A stretch of 64,000 bases of DNA, from contig NZ_CP043494.1 in the NCBI RefSeq assembly GCF_044360475.1, positions 5,580,001-5,644,000 on the forward strand, read 5' to 3'. The DNA is from Archangium minus. Lineage in GTDB: Bacteria; Myxococcota; Myxococcia; Myxococcales; Myxococcaceae. Numbering within the stretch: the first letter of the stretch is position 1; every line of letters begins with the position of its first letter. Below the pieces are notes generated by a model. It made no database searches and was not told the DNA's origin. It saw only the letters and a list, made by a program, of their open reading frames with translations. Positions 24,408-34,122 of the stretch are shown here, piece after piece. A program made the position numbers and the translations under genes.

Positions 24408-25958
24408 TCACCGGGAGAGGCGGCGGACCCAATCGAAGTAGGTGGCCCGGGGATCCTCCAGCGGATCCCGGAACAGCGCTCGGAGCTCCGCCCGGTCCAC
24501 CTGGTCCCCGTCGAAGCCCCGGTACAGCGCGTCCCCGAGCAGGTAACCCAGCGCGTGGCTGACGCCGTGGAAGAGCCGGTCCTTGCGCAGGGGCAGCAGC
24601 TTCACCGCCTCGTCCGGCACCTCCACCTCCGCTGCCTTGTGCGCCAGGACGAACGCGGCGATCTGCCGTTCCACGCCCCGGGCCTGGGCGAAGCGCAGCG
24701 CCCACTCGCCCGATCCCACGCAGACGCGCCGCGGGTTCACCAGCTTCGAGCCGAAGAACCCCAGCGCCTCTTCCAGGCATCGCGCGTAGAAGGCATCCGA
24801 GGCCCGCCGTGGCGCCTCCATCGCGTCTCCCACCGCGCAGTGCCGCACGAAGTGCGCCGCCTCCTCGGCCGCGTGGTTCAGCGACAGCGAGGCCAGGTAC
24901 GCCGTCCGGGCCCGGGGGATGTAGCAGCTCTCCCGGGAGAGGATGTGCCGCCGCAGTTGCAGCAGCTCTCCCTGGGTGAAGCGGCCCCGCTGTTGGATGC
25001 GAACCAGCGCGTCCTCGTCCGCCGCCGTCACCACCTCCACCTCGTCCAGCCACCGGCCCACCGGCACGCCCGCCAGCCGGCCAATGAGGCTCGCCATCTC
25101 CCGGAAGCGCTCGGCCGCGCTCCGCTCCCGCAGCGGCGAGTCCCCGGACTCTGCCTCCAGGTAGTCCAGGAAGCTCTGCTGGCACACCACCGGCGAGGCG
25201 TTCAGCAGGCACAGCGCGCCGTCCGGCAGTTCCACCGCCTGCGACATGCCCACCTTGCCCTCGCGAGCGAGCCGCCAGTAAACGCCCTCGGCGTTCTGGT
25301 ACACCACAAGCCCGCGCAGTCTGTGTCCCTCGCCGAGCGCACGCTCCACCTGCGCCGGGAGGTGGCAGGGCGCCACGTGGTACTGGCCCACCAGCACCAT
25401 CACCCGCGGTTTGTCCTCTGCTCGCACCGCTCGGGCGATCCGCTCCGCCGCGTACGCGTCCCTCAGCTCCAGCGAGCGCTCGCCCTGGGCGCGCCGATCA
25501 ATCCCCACCACCTGCAGCCGATGACGCTTCGCGTAGGCCAGCAGTGTGCGCAGCCCGGACCAGGTGCCCTGGCTCGTGCCATGTCCCAGCCGGGCGAGCA
25601 GTGAGCGCTCCGAGAGGCGCCCCGCGAGGTAGGCCTCCACGAAGGACTGGTGTCGACCCTCCACACACTCGAGCGCCAGCACGAGCCGACGGCCCGCCTC
25701 CCGCACGCCCTCCACCAGCTCCAGGTACGTCTCCTGCGCCAGCGGCAGGGTGTGGTAGTCGCCCACGTACACCACGTCCGCCGCCTGCACCTGCTGAGAC
25801 ACCGCCGAGGCGGGGAGGATCCGCCGGTATTCGGAGGTGCGCCGGCGGTAGCGGGCCTCATAGGCTCGGAAGGCGGCCGACTGTCCCTCGATGGCCCGGG
25901 CGATCTGGGCCTTCTGGCGACGGAACAGGGCGAGGTGGAGAGCGAGCGACGCGCGCAT
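24408..25958 (-). CDS. ChaN-like heme/iron-binding domain protein with long C-terminal extension
   Basis: The product has 516 residues. The N-terminal 290 match the ChaN (Cofac_haem_bdg) fold: ADVVYVGDYHTLPLAQE, LVLALECVEGRHQ, RLQVVGIDRRAQGERS and PRVMVLVGQYHVAPCHLP, with GDYH and GQYH being the family's conserved strand ends. The C-terminal 220 residues are an extra, mainly helical domain of unknown role (LIGRLAGVPVGRWLDEVEVV to YFDWVRRLSR). There is no signal peptide or lipobox, unlike enterobacterial ChaN. It is followed by a small co-transcribed hypothetical gene and is divergent from the TonB-dependent receptor gene. Confidence 0.8.
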   Translation of the reverse strand: MRASLALHLALFRRQKAQIARAIEGQSAAFRAYEARYRRRTSEYRRILPASAVSQQVQAADVVYVGDYHTLPLAQETYLELVEGVREAGRRLVLALECVEGRHQSFVEAYLAGRLSERSLLARLGHGTSQGTWSGLRTLLAYAKRHRLQVVGIDRRAQGERSLELRDAYAAERIARAVRAEDKPRVMVLVGQYHVAPCHLPAQVERALGEGHRLRGLVVYQNAEGVYWRLAREGKVGMSQAVELPDGALCLLNASPVVCQQSFLDYLEAESGDSPLRERSAAERFREMASLIGRLAGVPVGRWLDEVEVVTAADEDALVRIQQRGRFTQGELLQLRRHILSRESCYIPRARTAYLASLSLNHAAEEAAHFVRHCAVGDAMEAPRRASDAFYARCLEEALGFFGSKLVNPRRVCVGSGEWALRFAQARGVERQIAAFVLAHKAAEVEVPDEAVKLLPLRKDRLFHGVSHALGYLLGDALYRGFDGDQVDRAELRALFRDPLEDPRATYFDWVRRLSR

Positions 25959-26065
25959 GGACGCTCACCACTCGCATGCGCTCGCCACCCCGGCAAAAAT
26001 TCGGCGGCCCCTTCACCCCCGTTCCTTGACGTACCGAACCCCTGGGGGGACCATCGGAATTACCT

Positions 26066-28807
26066 GTGAAGTCCGTCCTTTCGAGCCCACGATCCGTCCT
26101 CTTCGCGCTCGTGCTCTTCGCGGCGCTGCCTGTCCATGCCCAGGAGCAGTCGTCCCTGCTCCACACCGCACCCGCGCAGGCGGAGCCCGGCGTGGCGCTC
26201 GTGGTCGATGGCGTGCTCACCGGGACGCAGCGCATGACGCGCATCGTCTTGCGCTACCGCGGGCCCGGCGAGCCGTACTCCGAAGCCACCATGGAGTTGC
26301 AGTACGGCGACCTCTACCGGGGCATCATTCCGGCGGTGAGCCTGGTCCCACCGGGTGTCGAGTACTACGTGGAGGGTTTCACCCAGGGTGGGGAGCGCAT
26401 CCCCCTCTTCAAGAGCGCCACGCGTCCGGCCCGCGTCATCATCGTGGGGCAGGTGCCTTCGACTCGGACTCCGCTCAGGTCCGAGCCCGCTCGGAGGAGC
26501 GAGCCCTCCCCGAAGGCCGAGCGCAGGCCCGAGCCCGCCCGGAAGTCCGAAGTCTCCGAATCCGATGAGGCGATGGCGGCCCTGACAGCCGACGTGCCTC
26601 CCGAGAGCGAGCCTGTTGCAGCGCCTCAGGTCCCCGCACGGTCCGCCCGGTCCGCTGAGCCCGCGCAGCCCGAGCCGGAGCGCTCGCAGTTGGAGGAGGA
26701 TCTTGCCCTCTACAGCGCCGAGGACACGCTGGCGCTCGCCACCCGGCATGAGGAGAAGGTGAAGAAGGTGCCCGCCATCGCCGCCTCCTTCGGGCGCGAG
26801 CAGATCCGCACGCTCGGTGCTCGCACGGTGGCGGACGTGCTGGACGTGGTGCCTGGTCTCACCATCAGCAGAGATGTGCAGGGCTTCTACCGCGTTGGCA
26901 TCCGCGGCCTGCGCAATGACGCCGAGGTGCTCTTCCTGCTCAACGGCCAGCGCCTCAACAGCTTCTTCGACGGCAAGGCCCTGATGAACCTGCCGGTGGA
27001 GAACCTCGAGCGCATCGAGGTCATCCGTGGGCCTGGCTCGGCGCTGTACGGTGCCGGCGCCTTCTTGGGGGTGGTGAACATCGTCACCCAGCGTGCCGAG
27101 GGTCTGCTCGCCGCCGTCTCCGGTGGCGGTTTTCCCGAGCTCAGCAACCAGCTCGCTCCGACCCTGGACGGCCATGTCTCCGGCGCTCACACCTTCGGCC
27201 GCTTCAAGCTCTTCGGCGACGCGGACGTCTGGTACCAGAAGGGGGACTCGGAGCCCATTGAGAAGGATGCGCTCGACGCGGAGACGCTCGCCCAGAAGAT
27301 GCGCGATGCGTTGGATCCCGTCGGCTACACCCAGGACAAGCGCTTCCTGCTCAACCTGGGTCTGGGGTTCGACTTCGAGCTGTCGTCCAAGAGCCAGCTC
27401 AGCGTCTCCGCGCGGATGATCTCCGAGGAGCGCTCCGCCTTGGTGGGTCTCTTCGACACCGTGGGGTCGGACTCGAGCCTGGGTTGGCGGGTGTTCCTCG
27501 GCAACATCACCTACGCGCACGAGTTGAACGACCGGGTGAGCCTGCGCGCGCGCCTCTACGGCGACCAGCAGAACACGGACCGGCTCTTCCAGATCGGCCC
27601 GGACAACTTCCGCACCGGCCCGGATGACGATCAGCTCTTCCCCGAGGGACTGCTCGAGCAGACGCGCGTCTCCGTGCTCTCGCTCGGCGCCAGCGTGGAC
27701 TCGGACATCTCCCTGTTCGAGGGCAACCGCCTCTCGCTCGGCGCCGTGGCCGAGCTGCAGACGCTGGGCGACTACGGCTACACGACCAACTACACCCTGG
27801 ACAGCCGGCACCGGCCCTCGCTGACCACGCCCGAGGGGGTGGTGGACATCCTGGAGCTCGCGGACGGCGCGGCCTCGCGGCGCCTGTCGTTCGGTGCCTT
27901 CGCGCAGGACCAGTGGACGGTGGTGGAGCCGCTCACGCTCACCTTCGGCGTGCGCGTAGACGCCACCCAGCTCCCCTCCGTGAATGATGCCAAGGTCATC
28001 ATCGGCTCCCGGATGGTGCCGAGCATCAACCCGCGGGTGGGGCTCGTCTTCTCGGCCACGGACTCGCTCGTCCTCAAGCTGCTCTACGGCCGCGCCTTCC
28101 GTCCGCCCACGCTCCAGGAGCTGGTGGAGACCATCCCCAACACCGACTACAACCAGGGGCGCTTCGAGGGGAACGCGGACTTGCAGCCCGCGGTGGTGAA
28201 CACGCTCGAGGCCGGCGCGGACCTCATCCAGTCCTCCGGTGAGGCGCGTGTGCGTCTGCGCGCCAACGCCTTCCTCGAGAGCTTCTCCAACCCCATCACG
28301 GCCGTGGACACCTCGGGCAACATCGTCCCGGTGCGCAACCGCGAGCTGGGTGTGCTCGTCTACGGCGTGGAGGGCGAGGCCCGCCTGGAGGCCTCCAAGC
28401 GCGCCAGTGCCTGGGTCAACGCCAGCCTCTTCCGCGCCGAGGACCAGGAGCTGCCGGCCAACCACAAGTACCTCACGGATGTCCCCCAGGCGCGCTTCAA
28501 CGCCGGCGTGTCCATGCCGATTGGGGACTTCATCAACTTCGATCTCGTGATGCGCGCGGGGGCCGAGCGGCGCAACAACACGCGCTCCGTGCTGGAGCTC
28601 ATCCGCCGCTACACGATTCCCGCCTACAGCCTCATCACCGCGCAGGTGCGCACCGAGCCCATTGGCGACCACTTCGAGCTGGCTGTCGTGGTGCAGAACG
28701 TCTTCAACTCCGACATGCGCGACGACGCCCCTCGGCCAGACCGCATGCCCGGCCTGGTTCCGCGCGAGGGCGTCTCCGCCTTCCTCACCTTGAGGGCCCG
28801 TCACTGA
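26066..28807 (+). CDS. TonB-dependent outer-membrane receptor with N-terminal extension
   Basis: The product has 913 residues. It begins at GTG with a Sec signal (SVLFALVLFAALPVHAQ). Residues 30-125 form an extra beta-rich domain (VLTGTQRMTRIVLRYRGPGE, VPPGVEYYVEGFTQGG). A low-complexity Pro/Glu/Arg linker follows (about 130-220) with EPARRSE-like repeats. The plug covers about 230-350: RTVADVLDVVPGLTIS, VGIRGLRNDAEVLFLLNG, VENLERIEVIRGPGSALYG. The rest is a 22-strand-type barrel, including GRAFRPPTLQELVETIPN, and it ends in LTLRARH rather than the usual terminal Phe. No TonB box is obvious. Its stop overlaps the next gene's start (TGATG). Substrate unknown; coupling to a nucleotidase-like lipoprotein hints at a phosphorylated or nucleotide-derived ligand. 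Confidence 0.9.
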   Translation: MKSVLSSPRSVLFALVLFAALPVHAQEQSSLLHTAPAQAEPGVALVVDGVLTGTQRMTRIVLRYRGPGEPYSEATMELQYGDLYRGIIPAVSLVPPGVEYYVEGFTQGGERIPLFKSATRPARVIIVGQVPSTRTPLRSEPARRSEPSPKAERRPEPARKSEVSESDEAMAALTADVPPESEPVAAPQVPARSARSAEPAQPEPERSQLEEDLALYSAEDTLALATRHEEKVKKVPAIAASFGREQIRTLGARTVADVLDVVPGLTISRDVQGFYRVGIRGLRNDAEVLFLLNGQRLNSFFDGKALMNLPVENLERIEVIRGPGSALYGAGAFLGVVNIVTQRAEGLLAAVSGGGFPELSNQLAPTLDGHVSGAHTFGRFKLFGDADVWYQKGDSEPIEKDALDAETLAQKMRDALDPVGYTQDKRFLLNLGLGFDFELSSKSQLSVSARMISEERSALVGLFDTVGSDSSLGWRVFLGNITYAHELNDRVSLRARLYGDQQNTDRLFQIGPDNFRTGPDDDQLFPEGLLEQTRVSVLSLGASVDSDISLFEGNRLSLGAVAELQTLGDYGYTTNYTLDSRHRPSLTTPEGVVDILELADGAASRRLSFGAFAQDQWTVVEPLTLTFGVRVDATQLPSVNDAKVIIGSRMVPSINPRVGLVFSATDSLVLKLLYGRAFRPPTLQELVETIPNTDYNQGRFEGNADLQPAVVNTLEAGADLIQSSGEARVRLRANAFLESFSNPITAVDTSGNIVPVRNRELGVLVYGVEGEARLEASKRASAWVNASLFRAEDQELPANHKYLTDVPQARFNAGVSMPIGDFINFDLVMRAGAERRNNTRSVLELIRRYTIPAYSLITAQVRTEPIGDHFELAVVVQNVFNSDMRDDAPRPDRMPGLVPREGVSAFLTLRARH

Positions 28808-29646
28808 TGTCTCGCTCGCTTACCGCCACTATCCTCGCTCTGGCGCTCGTGCCGGGGCTCGGCTGTCTCCAGTACAACGACCAGTGCCGGCCGTTGGTGG
28901 ACGATCCGGAGGCCGTCATCGGCTACCTGGCCGACGACGTCTTCCTCGACAAGCCCTTCGCCCGTCACGACAACCATGCGCTCGGCCAGCTCGCCGCGGA
29001 TGCCTTCCGCCATGCTTCAGACGGCACTCCGGCGCCCGCGGAGCTCGGCATCATCAATGGAGGCTCGCTGCGCGCCGAGGGCCTGTGCGTCACCCGCACC
29101 GTCATCCCCAAGGGCCCGCTCGAGAATGGCCTGCTGCACGAGATTCTCCTCTTCGAGAACTCCGTGGTGACGGTGGACCTCACCGAGCAGCAGCTGGTGG
29201 ATATGTTCGAGCTCTCGGTGGCGGAGCTGTCCCCGGTGGGCCAGCCCATCGTCTCGCCCTCCGGCGCCTTCCTGCACGTGTCCGAGGGCACCACGGTGCA
29301 CGTGGACTGCGAGCGCCCCCGGGGGCAGCGTGTGGTGGAGCTGAAGGTGAACGAGCGCACGGTGCCGCTTCCTGCGCGTGCGGACCCGAGCATCCGCTAC
29401 CGCGTGGCGATGCCCGTCTTCCTTCTGCAGGGAGGGGATGGCTACGGCGCCATCTTCAAGGACGCGGCCACGGACCTGTCTCGCAACCCCGTCACGGCGA
29501 CGTCGGCCGAGGGCAAGGCCACAGACGCCAACCTCACCGAGGCCTATATGCGGGCGAAACACCCGACCGAGAATCAGGCCCTGAAGGAGGCTGGCCGCGT
29601 CATCTTCAACCACTGTGCCCGGCCCGGTCGGCCCGTGGTGCAGTAG
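28807..29646 (+). CDS. Lipoprotein with 5'-nucleotidase C-terminal domain only
   Basis: The product has 279 residues. The signal SLTATILALALVPGLGC ends in a good lipobox with Cys about residue 20. The mature part is the C-terminal substrate-binding domain of periplasmic 5'-nucleotidases: DNHALGQLAADAFRHAS, LGIINGGSLRAEG, LLFENSVVTVDLTEQQLVDM and VFLLQGGDGYG. The N-terminal metallophosphatase domain that performs catalysis in UshA-like enzymes is absent, so it is probably a binding rather than a hydrolytic protein. It overlaps the TonB receptor stop by one base and is translationally coupled, suggesting the two proteins act together at the outer membrane. Confidence 0.85.
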   Translation: MSRSLTATILALALVPGLGCLQYNDQCRPLVDDPEAVIGYLADDVFLDKPFARHDNHALGQLAADAFRHASDGTPAPAELGIINGGSLRAEGLCVTRTVIPKGPLENGLLHEILLFENSVVTVDLTEQQLVDMFELSVAELSPVGQPIVSPSGAFLHVSEGTTVHVDCERPRGQRVVELKVNERTVPLPARADPSIRYRVAMPVFLLQGGDGYGAIFKDAATDLSRNPVTATSAEGKATDANLTEAYMRAKHPTENQALKEAGRVIFNHCARPGRPVVQ

Positions 29647-29670
29647 GGCCGACAGCGGGGGGCACGTTCA

Positions 29671-29898
29671 TCAGGACTGCGACCCGTCCGACCCTTCCGG
29701 CCCGCTGGGCTGGGTGGGCGTGGGGCCGAAGACGTCGTTGGGTGACGGCATCTTGCGCAGCTCGGCGCGGGCCACCTTCCACGCCTGCTGAACGATCCAC
29801 GAGAGCGAGCGATCCTGCCGCGTCGCCTCACGCTGGATTTCATCCAGCATGTCCTCGGGGAAGTAGAGGGATTGCTTTCGATGATCAGTGGCGGCCAT
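29671..29898 (-). CDS. Small ribbon-helix-helix-like protein, copy 2
   Basis: This 75-residue protein has the core HRKQSLYFPEDMLDEI followed by SLSWIVQQAWKVAR, the beta-strand-then-two-helices layout of a ribbon-helix-helix DNA-binding protein. It resembles the myxobacterial TIGR04563-type small proteins. It is a tandem paralogue of the gene five bases upstream (29904-30116). The C-terminus is a divergent, acidic and Pro/Ser-rich tail. Likely a dimeric transcription factor; targets unknown. Confidence 0.8.
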   Translation of the reverse strand: MAATDHRKQSLYFPEDMLDEIQREATRQDRSLSWIVQQAWKVARAELRKMPSPNDVFGPTPTQPSGPEGSDGSQS

Positions 29899-29903
29899 GA
29901 AGC

Positions 29904-30116
29904 TCAGGACCTCCCTTCTTCACGGGGGTCCTGTCGCTCGTCACCCGTCACGTCGTTCACCGCAGGGAACGACTTGATTCGGTCACGAGCGATCTTCCAG
30001 GCCTGCTGCACGACCCACGAGAGGGAGCGATCCTGGCGGTTGGCCTCCTCCTGGATCTCCTTCAGCATCTCCTCGGGGAAGTAGAGGGACTGCTTACGCT
30101 TGTCGGTGCCTGCCAT
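29904..30116 (-). CDS. Small ribbon-helix-helix-like protein, copy 1
   Basis: This 70-residue protein starts MAGTDKRKQSLYFPEEMLKE and continues with DRSLSWVVQQAWKIARDRI. The core is nearly identical to the downstream paralogue and only the tails differ. The KQSLYFP strand would contact DNA in an MetJ/Arc-type dimer. A sigma-70-like promoter with 17-bp spacing is placed at 30167-30195. Being adjacent and co-transcribed, the two copies could form heterodimers. Confidence 0.82.
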   Translation of the reverse strand: MAGTDKRKQSLYFPEEMLKEIQEEANRQDRSLSWVVQQAWKIARDRIKSFPAVNDVTGDERQDPREEGRS

Positions 30117-30166
30117 CCTGGATCTCCGCAGCGGATACGAGGTGACGACCTGAACACACCGGGGCG

Positions 30167-30195
30167 GTTATCCGACAGACGCCCTGACGGGTCAA
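30167..30195 (-). promoter_or_regulatory. Sigma-70-like promoter of the RHH gene pair
   Basis: Read on the minus strand: TTGACC, 17-base spacer, GATAAC. It has five of six matches at -35 and four of six at -10. It lies 51 bases before the start of the first RHH gene, giving that pair its own promoter. Confidence 0.5.
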
Positions 30196-30246
30196 CGGTT
30201 TCGGCGTGCTCCCGTACCGTATGCAGCCGTGCATGCGCCGTCCGCG

Positions 30247-30469
30247 AAAAAAACCCGCAAAAGGGAACGCCCCGGGTCCTTGCCAAAAAGGACCCGGGGC
30301 GTTCCGGAAAGAAGGACCGCCAGGACATATCCCGGCGGCCCCGTGGGCCCAGAGGGGGAGGGGGGGGACCCCTAGGCCCAACTCCGTCGAAAATCCACGT
30401 TCAAAACATCCTGTGTCGCGCGACCATTTCCCCCATTTTTCCCCGACCAACCCGACCCTCGCGACCTTC
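30247..30469 (-). ncRNA. Candidate small RNA, about 220 nt
   Basis: A promoter at 30476-30504 would start a leftward transcript near 30469. It would end at the 18-bp hairpin 30264-30305 followed by a T-rich tail (CTTTTGCGGGTTTTTTT, ending near 30247). The stretch between lacks convincing coding potential and is rich in G- and C-runs that can pair. The downstream RHH genes have their own promoter, so this unit looks self-contained. Alternative: a long attenuated leader for the RHH genes, or a small ORF. No known RNA family is claimed. Confidence 0.5.
30264..30305 (-). terminator. Perfect 18-bp intrinsic terminator, minus-strand oriented
   Basis: The arms GGAACGCCCCGGGTCCTT and its exact complement enclose a six-base loop. 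Only the minus-strand exit has a T-tract; the plus-strand exit is GGAAAGAAGG. No minus-strand protein gene lies upstream to need it. Confidence 0.8.
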
Positions 30470-30475
30470 ATGACG

Positions 30476-30504
30476 ATCATAAGAATCGTCGTCGGCCCCT
30501 TCAA
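30476..30504 (-). promoter_or_regulatory. Near-consensus sigma-70 promoter, minus strand
   Basis: Read on the minus strand: TTGAAG, exactly 17 bases, TATGAT. This matches TTGACA/TATAAT at four and five positions, which is strong for such GC-rich DNA. It points away from tilS, whose start is 56 bases to the right. Confidence 0.6.
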
Positions 30505-30559
30505 CCGGCCGCATCCGGTGTAACCGGACTCACCCGATTCTGATTCCTTTCCCTGTTCA

Positions 30560-31930
30560 ATGCCCCCCACAGAAGACGCGAGCGTCCTGTTTTCGACGAC
30601 CCTGGAGGCGGCGTACCGCCACTTCGGACTGGTGGGCGGCTCCGTCCTGCTGGCCGTCTCTGGAGGAGCGGATTCGACCGCGCTGCTCGTGGGGACTGCG
30701 CGAGTGCGTGAGGCGCTCTCACTGAGAGTGGAGGTGGCCACCCTCGACCATGGCTTGAGGCCCGAGGCTCGGCATGAGGTGGAGGCAGTCGCTCGGCTAG
30801 CGGCTCGCTGGGGGTTGCCCTGTCACGTGCGAGCCTTGCACCTGGCCCCGGGCTCCGGAATCGAGGCCCGGGCACGCGAGGCCCGCTACGCGGAGCTGGA
30901 GGCGTTGCGGCGCGAGCGCGGCCTTCAGGTGGTGGCCACGGCGCATACGGCCTCGGACCAGGCGGAGACGCTCCTCATGCGGCTGGTGCGTGGGACTGCA
31001 CTGCGAGGCGCAGCGGGCATCCATCGGGCCCGGCCCTTCCTCGTTCGTCCACTCATCGAGCGGACACGCGAGGAGGTAGAGGCCTTCCTGGCCGAGCAGG
31101 GCATCCCCTTCGTGACGGACCCCATGAACGTGGACCCGACCTTTCTGAGGACGCGCATTCGGCATGAAGTGCTGCCGGTGCTCGCACGGGCCGCGGGCTT
31201 CCCCGTGGTGCCACGCCTGGCCACCTTCGCCCGTCTGGCTGCCGAGGATGAGGCCCTGCTGGGCGAGCTGGCGAACGGAGCCTGGAGCCGGCTTGTGCTC
31301 GCGGACGGGAGTTTGGATGCAGTGGGAGTGCGAGCCCTGGAGCCGCCCCTGCGACGCCGGGTGTTGGCGCGCCTGCTGTCCGAGGCCGGCGCGGAGGTGG
31401 ATGATGCCTCCTTGGCTCGGGCGCTGAGTGCCGTGGAGACGGGCCGGACCGTGACGCTCCGGGGTGGAGGGGCGCGCGGGGGGCTCCTCCTCCGAACCAC
31501 GGGAGGACGCGTGCGCTGTGTGCGCCCTGAACGAGCTGGAGAACCATCTCCGGCGCTGGTTCTGGCGGGGGAGGGGGCCTCGGGGGTTCAGCCGAGGACG
31601 GGCTGGGCCTTCACCGTGGCGCCAGAGCCTCCGCCGCCGGGCACCCTGGGGCTGTCGCTCCCCGAGGGGACCTCCTGGCCCCTCACCGTGCGGACACGGA
31701 GGCCTGGGGACCGAGTGAGAGGGCCCGCGGGCTCGCGCAAGCTGCAGGATGTGCTGGTGGACCGGCGCATCCCCGCCGAGCTCCGGGACGCGCTGCCGGT
31801 GGTGACGGACGCCGAGGGAAACCTCCTCTGGATTCCAGGGGTGTGGAATTCGCCGGCCGTGTCCGCTGTACGGCTCTTCCTGTGGGCCACTCCACCGGGC
31901 GCGAGCACGCCCGGCACCTCTTCGTTATAG
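30560..31930 (+). CDS. tilS: tRNA(Ile)-lysidine synthase
   Basis: The product has 456 residues. TilS converts C34 of the CAU-anticodon tRNA(Ile) to lysidine using ATP. The PP-loop is LAVSGGADSTALL (residues 32-44). The lysidine-synthase signature LDHGLRPEA, the HTASDQAETLLMRLVRGT core and FLRTRIRHEVLP follow, then a C-terminal TilS_C-like domain (about 370-440: VRTRRPGDRVRGPAGSRKLQ, RIPAELRDALPVV). Domain order and length are normal. It is the first gene of a housekeeping run that continues with ftsH, and 181 bp separate the two. Confidence 0.96.
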   Translation: MPPTEDASVLFSTTLEAAYRHFGLVGGSVLLAVSGGADSTALLVGTARVREALSLRVEVATLDHGLRPEARHEVEAVARLAARWGLPCHVRALHLAPGSGIEARAREARYAELEALRRERGLQVVATAHTASDQAETLLMRLVRGTALRGAAGIHRARPFLVRPLIERTREEVEAFLAEQGIPFVTDPMNVDPTFLRTRIRHEVLPVLARAAGFPVVPRLATFARLAAEDEALLGELANGAWSRLVLADGSLDAVGVRALEPPLRRRVLARLLSEAGAEVDDASLARALSAVETGRTVTLRGGGARGGLLLRTTGGRVRCVRPERAGEPSPALVLAGEGASGVQPRTGWAFTVAPEPPPPGTLGLSLPEGTSWPLTVRTRRPGDRVRGPAGSRKLQDVLVDRRIPAELRDALPVVTDAEGNLLWIPGVWNSPAVSAVRLFLWATPPGASTPGTSSL

Positions 31931-32111
31931 AGTCGACCACTGCGGGGGCTCTGAGGGGATGGAACCCCCAAAATAGTTGAGGCGTTTTTGCTGTTGCTGA
32001 TACCGTCCGATAAACGGGCAACACGCCCGGTGTCGTGACAAACGGTCGAAACTGCTGGGCATTTTTCGGCCGTGCCCTCATACCGCCGAGCACCGAAAGG
32101 GCAGCTGACAC

Positions 32112-34031
<1,920 letters not shown>

Positions 34032-34058
34032 CTTGAGCCGCGCTTCCGTGTAGAACCC

Positions 34059-34088
34059 GGGCCCTCTCCACTCACGTGGGGAGGGCCC
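34059..34088 (+). terminator. Intrinsic terminator after ftsH
   Basis: A 13-bp stem (GGGCCCTCTCCAC with its complement, one G-U pair) and a four-base loop are followed by TTCTGCTTTCTG. It lies 28 bases after the ftsH stop and before folP. Confidence 0.7.
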
Positions 34089-34122
34089 TTCTGCTTTCTG
34101 CCTCCTCCGGAGCCGTCCCGAC

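Larger units (their letters stand above)
30117..30559. other. 443-bp intergenic region holding two minus-strand promoters and a terminator
   Basis: Between the RHH pair and tilS. It contains no protein gene that I trust. It does contain, all on the minus strand, a promoter for the RHH genes, a very strong terminator and a second promoter farther right, which together define a candidate small RNA (separate entries). Confidence 0.65.

Noticed and set aside
26060..28804. A 914-codon open frame antisense to the TonB receptor gene
   Set aside because: It mirrors the receptor exactly, is His/Arg/Val-rich as expected for the complement of GC-rich coding DNA, and lacks any domain or ribosome-binding site.
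30247..30469. Assigning the candidate small RNA to the myxobacterial Pxr family
   Set aside because: Only position-independent features (promoter and terminator) are seen; I cannot compare the sequence to Pxr without a search.
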